A DNA stretch of 64,000 nucleotides from Microvelia longipes (GCA_018340805.1 JACMZG010000008.1:81878096-81942095), one strand, 5' to 3'; shown: positions 24,760-36,450, numbered from the stretch's first letter. Notes: generated by a model from the sequence alone, not told the origin. Numbers and translations: made by a program.

Positions 24760-25575
24760 TTTTCCTCATTTATACCGGAGGTATAAAGGAAAAGTATTGT
24801 GTTCGCAAATAAATCCGAAACCGGGATGAAACCAGAATTATCCGTTTCATGAGTTTTTAAGGCCTCCTGAGTGGTTTTCGCAAAGTTATCTGTCAGTATG
24901 TGTGTGTGTCTGTTATCATCGTAGCGCCCAGTGTATTTATGATAAAAAATTTGTACAAATCAAAGTGATTTTGTATAAAAATCAGTCTACCGCTGTAGTT
25001 GTGCTATTCGGAAAATATTTTTTATGACGTCATAAAAACCCGCAATAATGATTCAGCGAAAATTTTGAAATATCATTAAACACGGAAGAATGATGCGATC
25101 GGATTGAGATTTAGCACGCATGTGACTATGTATAAGACTAACATATGTGCCAAGTTTCATCTCATTATCAGCATCCTTTCAATTTTCATCGAATTATTTG
25201 TATATTATTTTTTAAAAAATTGCAAAGAATTAGAAAGTAATCCAATTGAGTTAAAATTTAGTACAAGTGTATCCCTTGATGTAATAAATATGTTTATAAA
25301 GTTTCGTCTTAATACAACAAGTATACCCTTGATTTTTGGCGGATCATAATAGTTAAGCAGCATCGAGCGTGTTCAGTGCCAGGATAAATAACCACTGGGA
25401 ATGAAACGAATGTATTTACTATCTGAGGACGAGCGAAGCGAGTCTGAAGACGTGTTGTAGTATAAATTTAACCACTTGTATATTATAAGGACGAGCGAAG
25501 CGATTCGGAAGCTAGGAGTATGAGCTTTGCGACTCCGATGTGATTAGGAAAAGTTCCGAGGTACCCCGTACCCGA
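24760..25575 (+). repeat. Family A repeat with 5S-like segment, copy A2
   Basis: The best complete copy. It begins TTTTCCTCATTTATACCGGA, has the phrases GGTTTTCGCAAAGTT, ATCATCGTAGC, TATGACGTCAT and CATCTCATTATCAGCAT, then the 5S-like segment at 25352-25400 (GTTAAGCAGCATCGAGCGT, GGATAAAT, ACCACTGGGAA), then GACGAGCGAAGCGAGTC, GGACGAGCGAAGCGATTC, and ends AAAAGTTCCGAGGTACCCCG. Both ends of the family carry the word ACTTTTCCTCATT in inverse orientation. Confidence 0.85.
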
Positions 25576-25725
25576 GTTTTACTTTTCCTTATATATATAT
25601 ATATCGTAGGTATAGGAAAAGTATTTTGTTTGCAAAAAATCCGACACCGGGATGTCACCGAAATTATCCGTTTTAGGTGTTTTGAGACCTCTTGAGTGGT
25701 TTTCACAAAGTTGTCTGTGATTTTT
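25576..25725 (+). repeat. Family A repeat, truncated copy A2b
   Basis: A second 5' end of family A follows A2 head to tail: ACTTTTCCTTA, a short (TA)n, TCGTAGGTATAGGAAAAGTA, and onward to GTGGTTTTCACAAAGTTGTC, where it stops. Confidence 0.75.
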
Positions 25726-27061
25726 TTTCTTTATTTCGGATATTATTTTATTTTGAATTCAAGAGAGTTATTTGGATGAAGGGAAAATGTGTTTTTTGGT
25801 AGGGCATTTTTTGTAGGATTGTCGAAAAATGTAGTATTTTAAATTGATTGATATTGTAAGAAAGGTTGCAAGAGTGTCAAAAAAGATTTCCTAGGCAGTC
25901 TGTAGACTGACTTCTGATAAATGAATCAAGGAAAACCTCTATTAGATTGATCGGATTTGAGGGTTCTGGGTGTCTAAGTTATATTAATATTTTTTTTACG
26001 TTTAGAGGTGTAACTTTTAAAGTTTGGTCTTTAGATCTTAAATTAGTGAGTGAGAGATAGTTTAAAGAAAGGGGGTAGCTCTATCTTAAAAATGCATCGA
26101 AATAGGTACAAAATAAGCAAGACTAAAAAAAATGAATTATTTCATAAGTGTTAAAACAATTTTTTTAGAATTTTAAAAATAAGAAATAGTTATAATAATA
26201 TTAATTCCCCTGTCAGCATAGTTCACCTCCGAAGTAAAACACCAGAGCGTTGGTTTTCTAACGCTACTATTTTCTATGGTCCTACATAAATTCTATGACC
26301 GAATGGTTCATACGTCTTTTGTCGTAAAAAATCACCGTACAACTACAAAAGAGTTATTATTTAAGAATGCTTAAAAGTTCTTAAAACAGAGAACTTGAAT
26401 CGTACTTGAAGTGGCACTTTAATTAGTTTTTAAGTTGAAAATCCTATATGAAGATACAACAAACTCAGAGGACATTTACATTTTTATTATTTTAAATGGT
26501 AAACCCCCTAATTAAAATATGGTAATTAGTTGACAATACTAAATATGGTCACAAATTAAACTACCTTTCAAAAGTCAAAAAGGTGATGGTACTTAATGTT
26601 GCAAGCATATGTCATAATATTTTTTAGCAAGAAACAAAAGACTATAAATTCATAAAACAAAAAACATCAAATTTAAGTAATAATTTTAAAGAAAACAATA
26701 AGTAAATAAATCAGATTTTCAAAACTGATACATTTAAGTCCGACTTAGACACAGTTCATATGCCCTATATGGTGGTTAATTTAAATTCTGAGTTATGAAT
26801 GAATATATTAGCAGGATTTAAAGCTAGACGTCATGGCGGGAATCGAGCATGGCCACAATTCGTGTCCTTAACCAGAGATCCTTAACCCCGAAAAATGAAA
26901 CGTAAAGGTTGGATATGGCTTCAAGTTTTAACTCTCAAGCAAAAATATACAGTCAGTTGCAATATTAATAGTCACACATGCTGTTGTAAACAAGAATGGA
27001 TTCTTCAATAACTTTTTATATTTTTCTAAATAAGTATCACAAACAAGACTGACTTCAAAAT
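25726..27061. other. AT-rich intergenic DNA
   Basis: No gene or named repeat seen. Confidence 0.45.
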
Positions 27062-27800
27062 AATCGGGTACGGGGTACCTCGGAACTTTTCCTCATTACA
27101 TCGGATTCGCTACGCTCATCCTCCCAGCTTCCGAATCGCTTCGCTCGTCCTTAAAATATACAACTCGTTAAATGTATACTGCAACATGTCTACGAACTCG
27201 CTTCGCTCGTCTTCAGATAGTAAATACATTCAATTCATTCTCAGTGGTCATTTATCCAAGCACTGACCACGATGCTGCTTAACTTTTATGATCCACCAAA
27301 AATCATGGATATACTTGTTGCATTATAACGAAACTTAGTACAGTTAATTATTACGTCAAGGGATACACTTGTACCAAATGTCAACTTCATCGGAATATTT
27401 TCCGTTTTTTTACAATTATTTTAAAAAACGTACACAAACTATTGGATAAAAATTTAACTAATTCTGCAAATGAGATGAAACATGGCTCTACATGTGTGCA
27501 AAATTTCAATCGGAACGCATTATTTTTTCGTGTTTTAATGCGGATTATCAATGTCATAAAAAATTATATTCCGAACAGCACAACTACAGCGATAGACTGA
27601 TTTTCGTACCAAATTTCAACTTTCTAGCATAAGTACACTGGGAGCTACGGTAATAACAGACAGACAACTTAGCGAAAACCACTTAGGAGGCCTTAAAGAA
27701 CCGAATTATTCTGAAACGAATAATTCCGATGACAACCCGATTTTGGTTTTTTGCCAACAAAATACTTTTCCTACCTACGGTATAAATGAGGAAAAGTCAT
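27062..27800 (-). repeat. Family A repeat with 5S-like segment, copy A3
   Basis: On the plus strand it starts ATCGGGTACGGGGTACCTCG and ends GGTATAAATGAGGAAAAGTC. The 5S-like segment is at 27240-27283 and lacks four bases (GCTC) that other copies keep. Three CGCTTCGCTCGTC-type words precede it. Confidence 0.85.
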
Positions 27801-29022
27801 AATTATGATCAAATAATAAAAACTATAACTGTCATCTGTCATTCATATCTAACACATGCACTTATTTTGTGGAGTGTGTGTGTAAAGTCTTCCTTGATAT
27901 AAAGCTATACTAGGATAAAACCGTTCTCTATACGACCTCAATACATCTTTATATCCGTGACTAATTCCAAATAAATCTATTATTAAATAAATCTTGTATT
28001 CCGAAACAAATAAAAATAAGAGACACGTAAAATATACACTAAATGCCTTTTTACTTTCGTTTCGAACAAAATGTCTTTTCAAAAAAAGGCCGCACAAAAG
28101 TGACAAATGCAACGGAAAATGAATTTTGTCATCCCAGACCCACACGACGCCACTGCTGCGCCGCGCTCCTTTCTAATCACATTAGCATTAACCTATTAAA
28201 CATCAGAAAGAGAAACAAACCGCACAGAGAGTGAAATTTCACAAAGTACTTTTACAATTTGAAAATTGATATAAATTGGGAATAATTGCAAGTATTTGCA
28301 TAAATAATGATAAGGTTTCTTTAACCATTTAAAGAAATCTAGTTTGAATATAATTATAAATTAAATAGGACAGATAAAGGTTTATTATAAAGAACTTCCT
28401 TGTAAAATTTAAACTTATTTTCTAATTTGGCTAATTTAAATAGATTTATATGAACTTCTTTTAAGTTATTCTACTTTGCCTAAAAGTAGAAAAAGCTAGC
28501 GGTTTAAAAAGTTGTTTGTTAAAAGCGTAAGGCAAATTTTAAAATTCTTTGATTGGGCTAGAAACACTACTAATATTAACTAAGGTCAGCGTGACGGAAA
28601 CCATCATTTTACTAACTTGAACCAAGTTTTTTAGAATCAGATTAAAACGCTAAATAATTGTGACTGTGAGTTTTCACGTTATTTACTATTAAATAATAAT
28701 CTCTCATTATTAAAAGATTCATAAATAAAGTAAATTAAATAAAAAATTAATACAAAATTATTTACCAAACTATTTCAACAAGTTGAGAGTTATGAAGTAG
28801 TGGCTAGATGAAATAAAAACACTTTTATTTTTTTTCATATTTTTTTAAATTTTCAAATAAAAAATTTGAGCTTTTGGCCGTAAACAAGGCCTTTTTCGGA
28901 AGTAGTTTCATGACAAACTGAACTAGATAATAAAAATTAGATCTTTGTTTAGAAGTTGGTGTTATTGTTAGATAACTATCACTAATGTTAGCGATATCTG
29001 ATTCAGTTTGTGAAAAACTACA
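27801..29022. other. Intergenic DNA with one GC-richer patch
   Basis: 28080-28235 is less AT-rich than its surroundings (CTGCTGCGCCGCGCTCC) and open in one plus and one minus frame, but no domain or splice-bounded exon is recognisable. The minus frame at 28825-29052 is also unrecognised. Confidence 0.35.
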
Positions 29023-29059
29023 TGTAATGTCTTCAAATAAACTAAATAACACAAGAACT

Positions 29060-29180
29060 TCAAAATTGAATTAAGCAAAATTGCCCTCTTCCAATCAGCA
29101 TCCTCAATGGCATTTGCAAGAAAATATTGCAATAATCTTGACTTAAATATTTTCCAATCTGATTTTAAGGTAATTCTCTC
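29060..29180 (-). pseudogene. Gypsy gag fragment
   Basis: The minus strand encodes SDWKIFKSRLLQYFLANAIE then DADWKRAILLNSI. The pattern W..(F/Y)K.RL.Q.F.AN.I.D...R.A.LL..I is the conserved start of gag in Gypsy-family retrotransposons of arthropods. The frame breaks off at the partial LTR, so it is a remnant. Confidence 0.7.
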
Positions 29181-29277
29181 AGGTGACCAATCACCTGACT
29201 AGATGCGAACATAATTGCGTGAGACGTCATAAACTAATCGAAACATAAAACAAACCTCGTCGCCAAATGTAATGTCT

Positions 29278-29463
29278 TCAAATAAACTAAAAAACACAAG
29301 AACTTCTATAAGACAACTTTAATGAACCACATCGTAATAAACACAAAAAAAACAATCAACAGAACGTGACAAAAACCAAAACAAAATCAATCCCTCTCCT
29401 CCTCACAAGCCAACTCCCCGATGCGCTTATAAGCGCAACAACAACACCCTACACCACACTACA
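29278..29463 (-). repeat. Gypsy LTR, 186 bp
   Basis: On the minus strand it begins TGTAGTGTGG and ends GACATTACA (TGTA...TACA). A perfect 16-bp palindrome TGCGCTTATAAGCGCA (29422-29437) contains a TATA-box-like TATAAG. Confidence 0.75.
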
Positions 29464-30821
29464 CATAATGAAGACCTCATTTACGGCCGAAAGCTTAAAC
29501 TTGTGTTTTTAATTTATCTGACCACTGCCTCGTAACTAATTACGCCTCATAAATAATTAAATCGACTAAAATAAAAAAAAATCAACATAATTCTATAAGA
29601 CCCAATAGTAAACATCGAGTGAAAGCAAGGATCTTAAATTAAGAGAATGACGCGTTTACCATATAACAAAGTGACCTCGCTGAAGATGACATCACAAAAC
29701 ATATGCAATAAACAAATCGCACATGCCTAGTACGATCTGCGCATGCTTAAAATTATTTTATTAACTGCAGAGGTCCAAAACTAAGAGGCAAACTTATCCC
29801 CGATGACATTCTATTTCTATTGATTTTCGCTTATCGCAAGAAGGCAATAAACATACTGTAAAAACTAATACATTTTCTTTTTTTAACTTTTTTTTTAAAT
29901 TTCTTATTTTTGTCTTTTTTAACTGTTTCATTTTAATTATAGCGCCAAAGTTTATCTAAAATAATCACACATATCGAAAGACAAGCACAGAAGATAGTTT
30001 AGGAGCAAACTCGACTTATCCATGATACGTATCCTGAGTTTCACGCCTTTTTTTGCTATAACCATTGGAAGGTAAGTTTGCTCCTAATTCTCTATCTCAT
30101 AATACGTCCATAGTGTATCATGGACGTAAAAGTATCTTATCGCGGCTTACCGTTTAATCAAGATCCTTGGGTAAAGGGGATTTTTTTATCAATGTTATCA
30201 ACATACAGTGCTGCGCTCTGGCCAAATAATTTGCAAATCAAGTAAAACATTCCAAAGATTTTTATTTCACTCCATATCATCATCTTCATCTTTTCACATT
30301 TACCTTACAAATCCATTCTTAAAAAAATATATCTATCAAAATCTAAAAACTCTTTGATGATAAAAACAAAGCGATGAGATTTACAATGTCCAACAAATAC
30401 AATTCGCTCTACTTTTCATTTAATATTTATCTTTTCCTTCTATAATTTTCATTCCATTCACACATAACCTTTACTTTTATCATATTATATTCTCTATATT
30501 TTCACTTTTATCCTAAAAAACTTTATTTCGTTTTAACACAAATACTAATCCTTATCTTACTTCAAATACATTATCATCGTTTTATAGTTATTATTATCTC
30601 TTATTCTTTTCACTATATTTATATTATTATATATCTTCTTTATCCGCAGTTTTTATTTGTATCGTTCAATTATTTGATATTTTCTCACTTTCCTTTGATT
30701 CCGTGAGTAAAAACACGTTTTCTTATCTAGATGCCCGCGATTTTTTTTAAAATTTATTGAATTATCTCTTAAATATAAAATTGTATTTTTTTGTCTACAT
30801 ATTTTGTGTATTTATTTTTAC
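29464..30821. other. AT-rich intergenic DNA with a small inverted repeat
   Basis: TAGGAGCAAACT at about 30000 pairs with AGTTTGCTCCTA at about 30080; TACGTCCAT pairs with ATGGACGTA at about 30103-30129. No gene seen. Confidence 0.5.
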
Positions 30822-31520
30822 TTTGCCTCATTTATACCACCATAGGTGTAAAGGAAATATCCATTAAGGTTTTTAAGACCTCCTGAGAAGTTTTTACCAA
30901 GTTGTCTGTCTGTCTCTTATCATCGTAACTTGGGAGTTACGATGATAAGAGACAGACAGTTATACGTTATACAAGAGAGTTCAAACTTGGTAAACAATTT
31001 TAGGTCCAACTGATGGTGTGTTTCAAAACACGTGTGTCCAAAAAATGGATAGTGTGTTTCAAAAATTTTAAGAATTTATAAAACACGGATTATTAAATTG
31101 GATCAATTAAAAATTTGGAATGCATGTAATCTTATAATAATATCAAGAAATTGGCTAAGTTTCATTTCATTATCAGCCTTAGTTCAATATTATCGAACGA
31201 CATGTGACATGACATGACATGTGCATTAGTAATTTTCCAAAGGAAAAATGAGCTTAGGAAGTTCACGTCATGGACGGGAAGAAAGGTGGAGAGGAATATT
31301 TTGAAAGTGAGGCACTCCAAGGCCTTAGGCCAAGAGGCCCAAGGCCCCTTGTAACAAAATTCGTTTTAAATTCCTTTACCTCGACTTTAATATATCTAAG
31401 GTTTTCGATGGATCAATTTTATTGAACAGCAACAAGCATGGTCAGAGGATGGATAGGATACCGCTGTGATCAAAAACTAATCACTATACCGAGGATGAGC
31501 GAAGCGAATCTAAAGATAAA
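30822..31520 (+). repeat. Family A repeat with 5S-like segment, copy A11
   Basis: A diverged copy: CCTCATTTATACCACC at the start, CATTTCATTATCAGCCTTAG in the middle, a 5S-like segment at 31424-31468 (AACAGCAACAAGCATGGTCA then GATGGATAGGATACCGCTG), and GAGGATGAGCGAAGCGAATC near the end. A 25-bp-arm hairpin has formed in its 5' part. Confidence 0.7.
30906..30959. repeat. Perfect hairpin, 25-bp arms
   Basis: The arm beginning CTGTCTGTCTCTTATC (30906-30930) is followed by TGGG and then its exact complement (30935-30959). The left arm is normal family A sequence; the right arm replaces the expected continuation. Confidence 0.95.
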
Positions 31521-31922
31521 CTAAATTATAAATAAGGCGTTTTTAAAATTCTGATGAAGAGCAAAGCAACCTTCTTGATGCAGATTAACTATACTAATAA
31601 CTAGCAAAAGTATGCTTCAAAAATTTAAAAAAAACAGAACACATAACATATTATTTAAAAAAAGTTTATGGAACTGTTATGAATAAGTAAGTGCACTCAC
31701 AAAAGACATTTTTTACAAATGACGTCATCGAAATTCGAAATTTCAAATATTATTTAAAAAACTTACGTAAAAGGAGTAACCGATTAGAACTCACCTAAAA
31801 AAACAAAAATAAATCATAATAAGTATAAAGTATATACATTGTGAACACGTTAAGTAAGAAATATAGTTCTAGGCTCACGTGTCTACATCCCCGCCTGTAG
31901 ACACAATATCATAAAAGACTAT

Positions 31923-32147
31923 GGCCCGTATTCAAAGACATTTTCCTAACATTCTCCTTAAGGGTTCCTTAAGGAGACCTTAAACTTTCCTAAACTAGAA
32001 CTAAAATATAATTCACACCTAAAGGATTCCTTAAGTATAGGAAATGCTGTACATTTTGACTAGTTTTAGGTTAACTTAAGGAAAATGTTAGGTCTCCTTA
32101 AGGAGAATGTTAGGAAAATGTTAGGAAAACGTCTTTGAATACAGGCC
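31923..32147. mobile_element. MITE, 225 bp, palindromic ends
   Basis: Ends GGCCCGTATTCAAAGAC and GTCTTTGAATACAGGCC, flanked by TAT on both sides (31920-31922 and 32148-32150). Inside, CCTAACATTCTCCTTAAGG is mirrored, and short CTTAAGGA and TTAGGAAAATG words repeat. No coding capacity. Confidence 0.85.
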
Positions 32148-32489
32148 TATATCTCTCCAACTATAAATGCCAAGTTTCAATATTTAAAACACGTGCATAT
32201 ATTTTGTTACGCATTGATCCAACACGGAAACTTTTGGTTTTCATAAAATTCAAGTAGGTGCGTCGGAGGAGCAAACGGTGTCTTCAACAAAAAATTACGC
32301 ATATGAGGTAGAATTAGAACACATCGAGGTAGAAGAATTGGAAGGGTGGTGTTTTATGAATGAGATACTTACATAATGAGATATTTTTACTTATTATAAA
32401 TATATGTAGCAGTTTATTTTCAGTTATATTATCAAGTGGGATCTATCCATTTAAAGGTATTGATATAGGAATACAGGAAGAACCCATCA

Positions 32490-32500
32490 TATATTTATAT

Positions 32501-32564
<64 letters not shown>

Positions 32565-32566
32565 CT
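32490..32566. repeat. (TA)n microsatellite
   Basis: TA tract with phase slips, directly abutting the SINE head. Confidence 0.9.
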
Positions 32567-32776
32567 GCCTCCGTGGCCGTGATGTATAGGCGTTCGATTT
32601 CGCACCGGAGGTCCGGGGTTCGCAGCCCGGGCTACTCTAAGATTTTGATATTATTTTATTAAAAAGATTTCGCCAACTTAAATTTAATTCTTAGAGTAGT
32701 AGATGCAACCCACCTGAGGTGTTCCCGCAGGGTGAATACCCTGATGGGCCGAAAGGCCCTAAAACGGACAATTTTA

Positions 32777-32781
<5 letters not shown>
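32567..32781 (+). repeat. tRNA-derived SINE, copy S2
   Basis: The best SINE copy in the window. The head starts GCCTCCGTGGCCGTGATG, with box A-like TGGCCGTGATG at 32574-32584 and a good box B, GGTTCGCAGCC, at 32617-32627. The body has ACCTGAGGTGTTCCCGCAGG, and the tail GGGCCGAAAGGCCCTAAAAC contains a small hairpin. (TA)n flanks both sides, so it either landed in a TA microsatellite or seeded one. Confidence 0.8.
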
Positions 32782-32851
<70 letters not shown>

Positions 32852-32860
32852 TATATATCA
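32782..32860. repeat. (TA)n microsatellite
   Basis: TA tract following the SINE tail; the open frames read through it are artefacts. Confidence 0.9.
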
Positions 32861-34104
32861 TTCATTATATGCATGAATGTAAGAGATTGCGTTCCAATTT
32901 CTATGAAACACGACATTATTTCTATAAAAACGAAAATTCAGTGTTGTACTAACAAGTATGCAAGTATGTCAAGATGCATCGTCATGATGCATGTATTGCA
33001 TGGGATGCAGCATCATGAGAAAGTATATTGGTGTCAGGAAACTCAGAACATTTTCCAACGAGTCGTGTCTTTCACTTCCTCTAAACGATGAGACAATCAA
33101 AACCATCGAGTTCGTAGGAAACCAATGAAGAAGATAAAACTTGGCACAAAATAGTGACCATCCAGTGAAAGGAAGCAATCACACATATTATATTTCTCAG
33201 ATGTGTGCAACTTTTTTCTGTTTAATATTCAAAGCGTTTCACTGATCATATCCGAGTCGGGAAAACATAAAGTATCCGCACAAAACCCTGATATGTATTT
33301 GCTTTCACAAAGTATGATTGAAATATTTGACAAAACCGATTAATAATGCTCCTGATCTATAAATACTGAGATCAAACACAGTTACCGAATTCGAACCGTT
33401 AATTAAAATCTAAAATAGGCTCGTGTATAATCCAGTTTCTCCCTTCAGTTTATAGTGTATGAACCAGTTAATAACATATTCAACCCCAATTTAAGGAAAT
33501 TTAATTCCTAGCAATCCCATTCTAGTTTATATTGCGATTTTTTGTTTAATAATATTCTCTTCTTTTTATGTCTATCATCATATCTTGTTTCAGCACATTC
33601 GAAAACCTTCTTTTTTCCCAAATTTAACAAAATCTTTTAAAACATCCCAAAAAACGAAATTCATTAATTATTGGCCACAAAATCGTTACTTCCATGAGAA
33701 ATGTACATCACTTTCGTAAGATACACAAATTTACAAAATTTAATTGTTCATCATAATAAACAGGAAAAAATTTCGCTTCTTTTAAGTATTTTTAAGTGCT
33801 TACGTGCCAAAATAGAAGCAAAGTTCCAAATATTGGTCAAAAAGTGTGACTGTACAAGAAAAGAACACATTTTTCGTACATAAAAAGCAGAATATGGGTA
33901 ATACTGTAATTTTTGGCTTTTTCATTTTGTTGGCCTTGCATAGGTACTAGAAGTATTATTTGGGCTTAGACGTCATAAATATTATTATGATACAATTAGT
34001 TCCGTACTAATACGATCATCTTTTGACTTATTTCATTGCCGATTGGGCTAGAAGCTAGTGATGTATCGTGAGACAAAAAAGAGCAAAAGCGTCAAGGAAC
34101 TTTA
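32861..34104. other. AT-rich intergenic DNA
   Basis: No gene seen. Overlapping open frames at 32873-33178 on both strands show no recognisable motif. Confidence 0.4.
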
Positions 34105-34125
34105 CATAATATATAATATTATAAT

Positions 34126-34211
<86 letters not shown>

Positions 34212-34225
34212 TTATATATATATAA

Positions 34226-34270
<45 letters not shown>
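34105..34270. repeat. (TA)n(TG)n microsatellite
   Basis: About 130 bp of TA with phase slips, then (TG)n and GTATG steps. Confidence 0.95.
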
Positions 34271-34273
<3 letters not shown>

Positions 34274-34299
34274 ATGTATAATTAAATAAATGAACCTCA

Positions 34300-34380
34300 A
34301 AAATATAGAGGGGAGCCCCTTCATATCCATCCCTATAAGCTCATTTGTTTCTCTGGAAATTCATTAAAATTGGGTTGGAA
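34300..34380 (+). repeat. Dispersed repeat C, copy 3
   Basis: CCTATAAGCTCATTTG and AAATTCATTAAAATTGG resemble the repeat C phrase CCTCATAAGCGTCATTTT and GAAAATTCGCTAAAAC at 43920-43970. Like that copy, it follows a TA tract. Confidence 0.35.
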
Positions 34381-34717
34381 TGTTGTGGAGTCTAGCATGT
34401 CTCAATTACCACGCGGCATCAGTCATCTTTACTTCCTTCACGTATTTATCTATTCCACGCCAGATCTACTAATTTCTCTATGATCTTCTATTGTCTAGGA
34501 GTTTGACCCCGTTTAGCTAAGTTAGTTAACTTTAAGTTGACGTGACTTAAAGAAACTTTTAAATTTCAGTGAATCCTATCAGATAACCTTTTTAAAGTCG
34601 CGTCCCAAATAATATATTTTAACTATGTTATAATATTTTTTTTAATATAATAGCCAAAAATTCATCCTTATCCCAAATAATGTTTTCAGGCATTTTCCAT
34701 TTTAAAGCATTTTAATT

Positions 34718-35162
34718 TTCCTCATTTATACTATAGGTACACAGGAAAATTATTTTGTAGCAAAAAAAACCCGAAACCGAAAAAGGTGTCACCGGAATGA
34801 TCCGTTTTAAATTTTTTAGGGCATCCTAAGTGAATTTTACAAAGTCTGTCTGAGTGTGAGTGTCTGTTATCATTGTAGCTCCTAGTGTATTTATGCTAGA
34901 GAGTTGACAATTTGTATAAAAATCAGTCTATAGCTGTATTTTTGTTTTTCCGAAAATAATTTCTTTTATGGCGTCATTAACCTGCAATAATTACTCCAAC
35001 AAATTTTCAAAAAATCATTAACCGTAGAAAAATGTTGTGATCAATTTGAGATTTAGCACGCATGTATTTATGTATAAGACATGTTTATGTGCCACATTTC
35101 ATCTCATTATCAGCATTAGTTTTATTTTTATAAAATGACTTGAGTACGCTTTTTAAAAAAAC
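34718..35162 (+). repeat. Family A repeat, copy A4, cut by the fold-back element
   Basis: Begins TTTTCCTCATTTATACTATA and runs through CATCTCATTATCAGCATTAG to TTTTTAAAAAAACATAAAAA, where the fold-back element is inserted. The part with the 5S-like segment is missing. Confidence 0.75.
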
Positions 35163-35298
35163 ATAAAAAATAGGTTAAAAAGTTTCTTATTCGTGGACTT
35201 GTAAAACAATATATAAATAAAAACAGATTAGTTACACAAAAAGTCCTTTTATTTTTTAATATATAATAATAACTAAGCTTTCGACTAAAAATTAGTCA

Positions 35299-35305
35299 TC
35301 ATCAG
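35299..35305 (-). ncRNA. Hammerhead-like motif, left arm (CTGATGA box)
   Basis: Mirror copy of the motif in the right arm: CTGATGA on the minus strand here, with the GAAA box at 35279-35282. See the right-arm entry for the fold. Confidence 0.35.
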
Positions 35306-35717
35306 AGTTTAACAAATATAAAATATAAAATGAAAATACAATTTTACAGACTACTTCATATTCTACAAATTGAACCTCCGAATTCTACAAAATGAACCTA
35401 ATTGGCAAAAAAGGAAAGTTAAAGAAATGATAAATATAGTCAAATTTGATAACAATGTTAATTTTAAAAAAGATGTAGAAAAATTAAGCTCCATTTACTC
35501 AAATTTAATAAGGAACTCTTAAATCTTGTAATTCTTGATTTAGTTTAAAATATTGTTTTTTCAACTTATATTATTGGTAACACTGATATTTTTAAAATTC
35601 TTTAATGTAACAGTTTTTAACGGTTTTTTAAACATAGCTTACCAAAACATACCAAGGTGCAATATGAAGTAGTCTGTAAAATTGTATTTTCATTTTATAT
35701 TTTATATTTGTTAAACT

Positions 35718-35744
35718 CTGATGATGACTAATTTTTAGTCGAAA
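35718..35744 (+). ncRNA. Hammerhead-ribozyme-like core, right arm
   Basis: CTGATGA (35718-35724), then GACTAA paired with TTAGTC around a TTT loop (35726-35740), then GAAA (35741-35744). These are the two conserved boxes of a hammerhead separated by stem II. One extra T between CTGATGA and the stem departs from the consensus, and stems I and III are not clear by eye, so catalytic activity is doubtful. Confidence 0.4.
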
Positions 35745-35911
35745 GCTTAGTTATTATTATATATTAAAAAATAAAAGGACTTTTTGTGTAACTAATCTGT
35801 TTTTATTTATATAAAAAATAGGGAAAAAGTGGTGATACCTGTTAATGTAATGTTATTGTTATTTAAGAAATAAGTTTGAATTAATGATATAATACTTAAT
35901 ATTGTTTTTAC

Positions 35912-36450
35912 TTCTCCTCATTTATACTGTAGGTATATAGGAAAAGTATTGTGTTTGCAAAAAATCCGAAACCGGGTTGTCACCGGAATTATCAGTTTCA
36001 GGTGTTTTAAGACCTCCTGAGAGGTTTTCACAAAGTTGTCTGTCTGTATGTGTGTGTGTGTGTGTGTCTGAGTCTGTTATCATCGTAGCTCCCAGTGTAT
36101 TTATGCTAGAGAGTTGAAACTTTGAAAACAAATCAATCTACTGCTTTAGTTGTGATATTCAGAAAATATTTTCTTACGACGTTATTGACTCGCAATAATG
36201 ACCAGCAGACATTTCGAAATGTTATAAAATGCGGAAAAATATTGCTATTTAAAATTGAGATTTGGCATGCATGTAGCCATGTATAAGACAAATATATGTG
36301 CCAAGTTTATCTCATTATCAGCATTAGTTCAATTTTTATCAAATGACTTGGGTACGTTTATTAAAAAATTGTAAAAAATCGGAAAACAATTTTATTGTGT
36401 TTAAAATTAATACAAGTATACACCATTATTGTAGAAGGTCACTGCCGTCG
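35912..36450 (+). repeat. Family A repeat, copy A5, 5' part
   Basis: CTCCTCATTTATACTGTAGG, AAACCGGGTTGTCACCGGAA, a (TG)n stretch, ATCATCGTAGCTCCCAGTG and ATCTCATTATCAGCATTAG follow the family order. It ends before the 5S-like segment. Confidence 0.8.

Larger units (their letters stand above)
29023..29463 (-). mobile_element. Deleted Gypsy-type LTR retrotransposon
   Basis: Minus strand: a complete LTR (29463 to 29278), a primer-binding region TTTGGCGACGAGG directly after it, about 200 bases of leader and gag, and then only the last ~39 bases of the second LTR (to 29023). The 39-base LTR end occurs at both places with three or so differences. This is what an internal deletion of a Gypsy-like element leaves behind. 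Confidence 0.75.
35163..35830. mobile_element. Fold-back element with hammerhead-like motifs, possibly Penelope-like
   Basis: Two 152-bp arms (35211-35362 and 35661-35812) are exact reverse complements as far as I can read, around a ~300-bp spacer. The insertion is bordered by a near-identical 20-21-bp direct repeat, ATAAAAAATAGG followed by AAAAAGT (35163-35183 and 35811-35830), a long target duplication. Each arm has CTGATGA, a 6-bp stem and GAAA, the core of a hammerhead ribozyme. Hammerheads in repeat ends and variable, long target duplications are known in Penelope-like elements. There is no coding region. A diverged arm lies at 36480-36596. Confidence 0.75.

Noticed and set aside
28825..29052. 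75-codon minus-strand frame next to the Gypsy remnant
   Set aside because: It starts in the LTR stub in a different frame from gag, and I recognise no retroelement motif in it.
34055..34330. 91-codon minus-strand frame rich in Ile, Tyr and Thr
   Set aside because: It is translated (TA)n and (TG)n microsatellite; the same holds for frames at 13694-14003, 32659-32916, 43581-43829 and 60301-60530.
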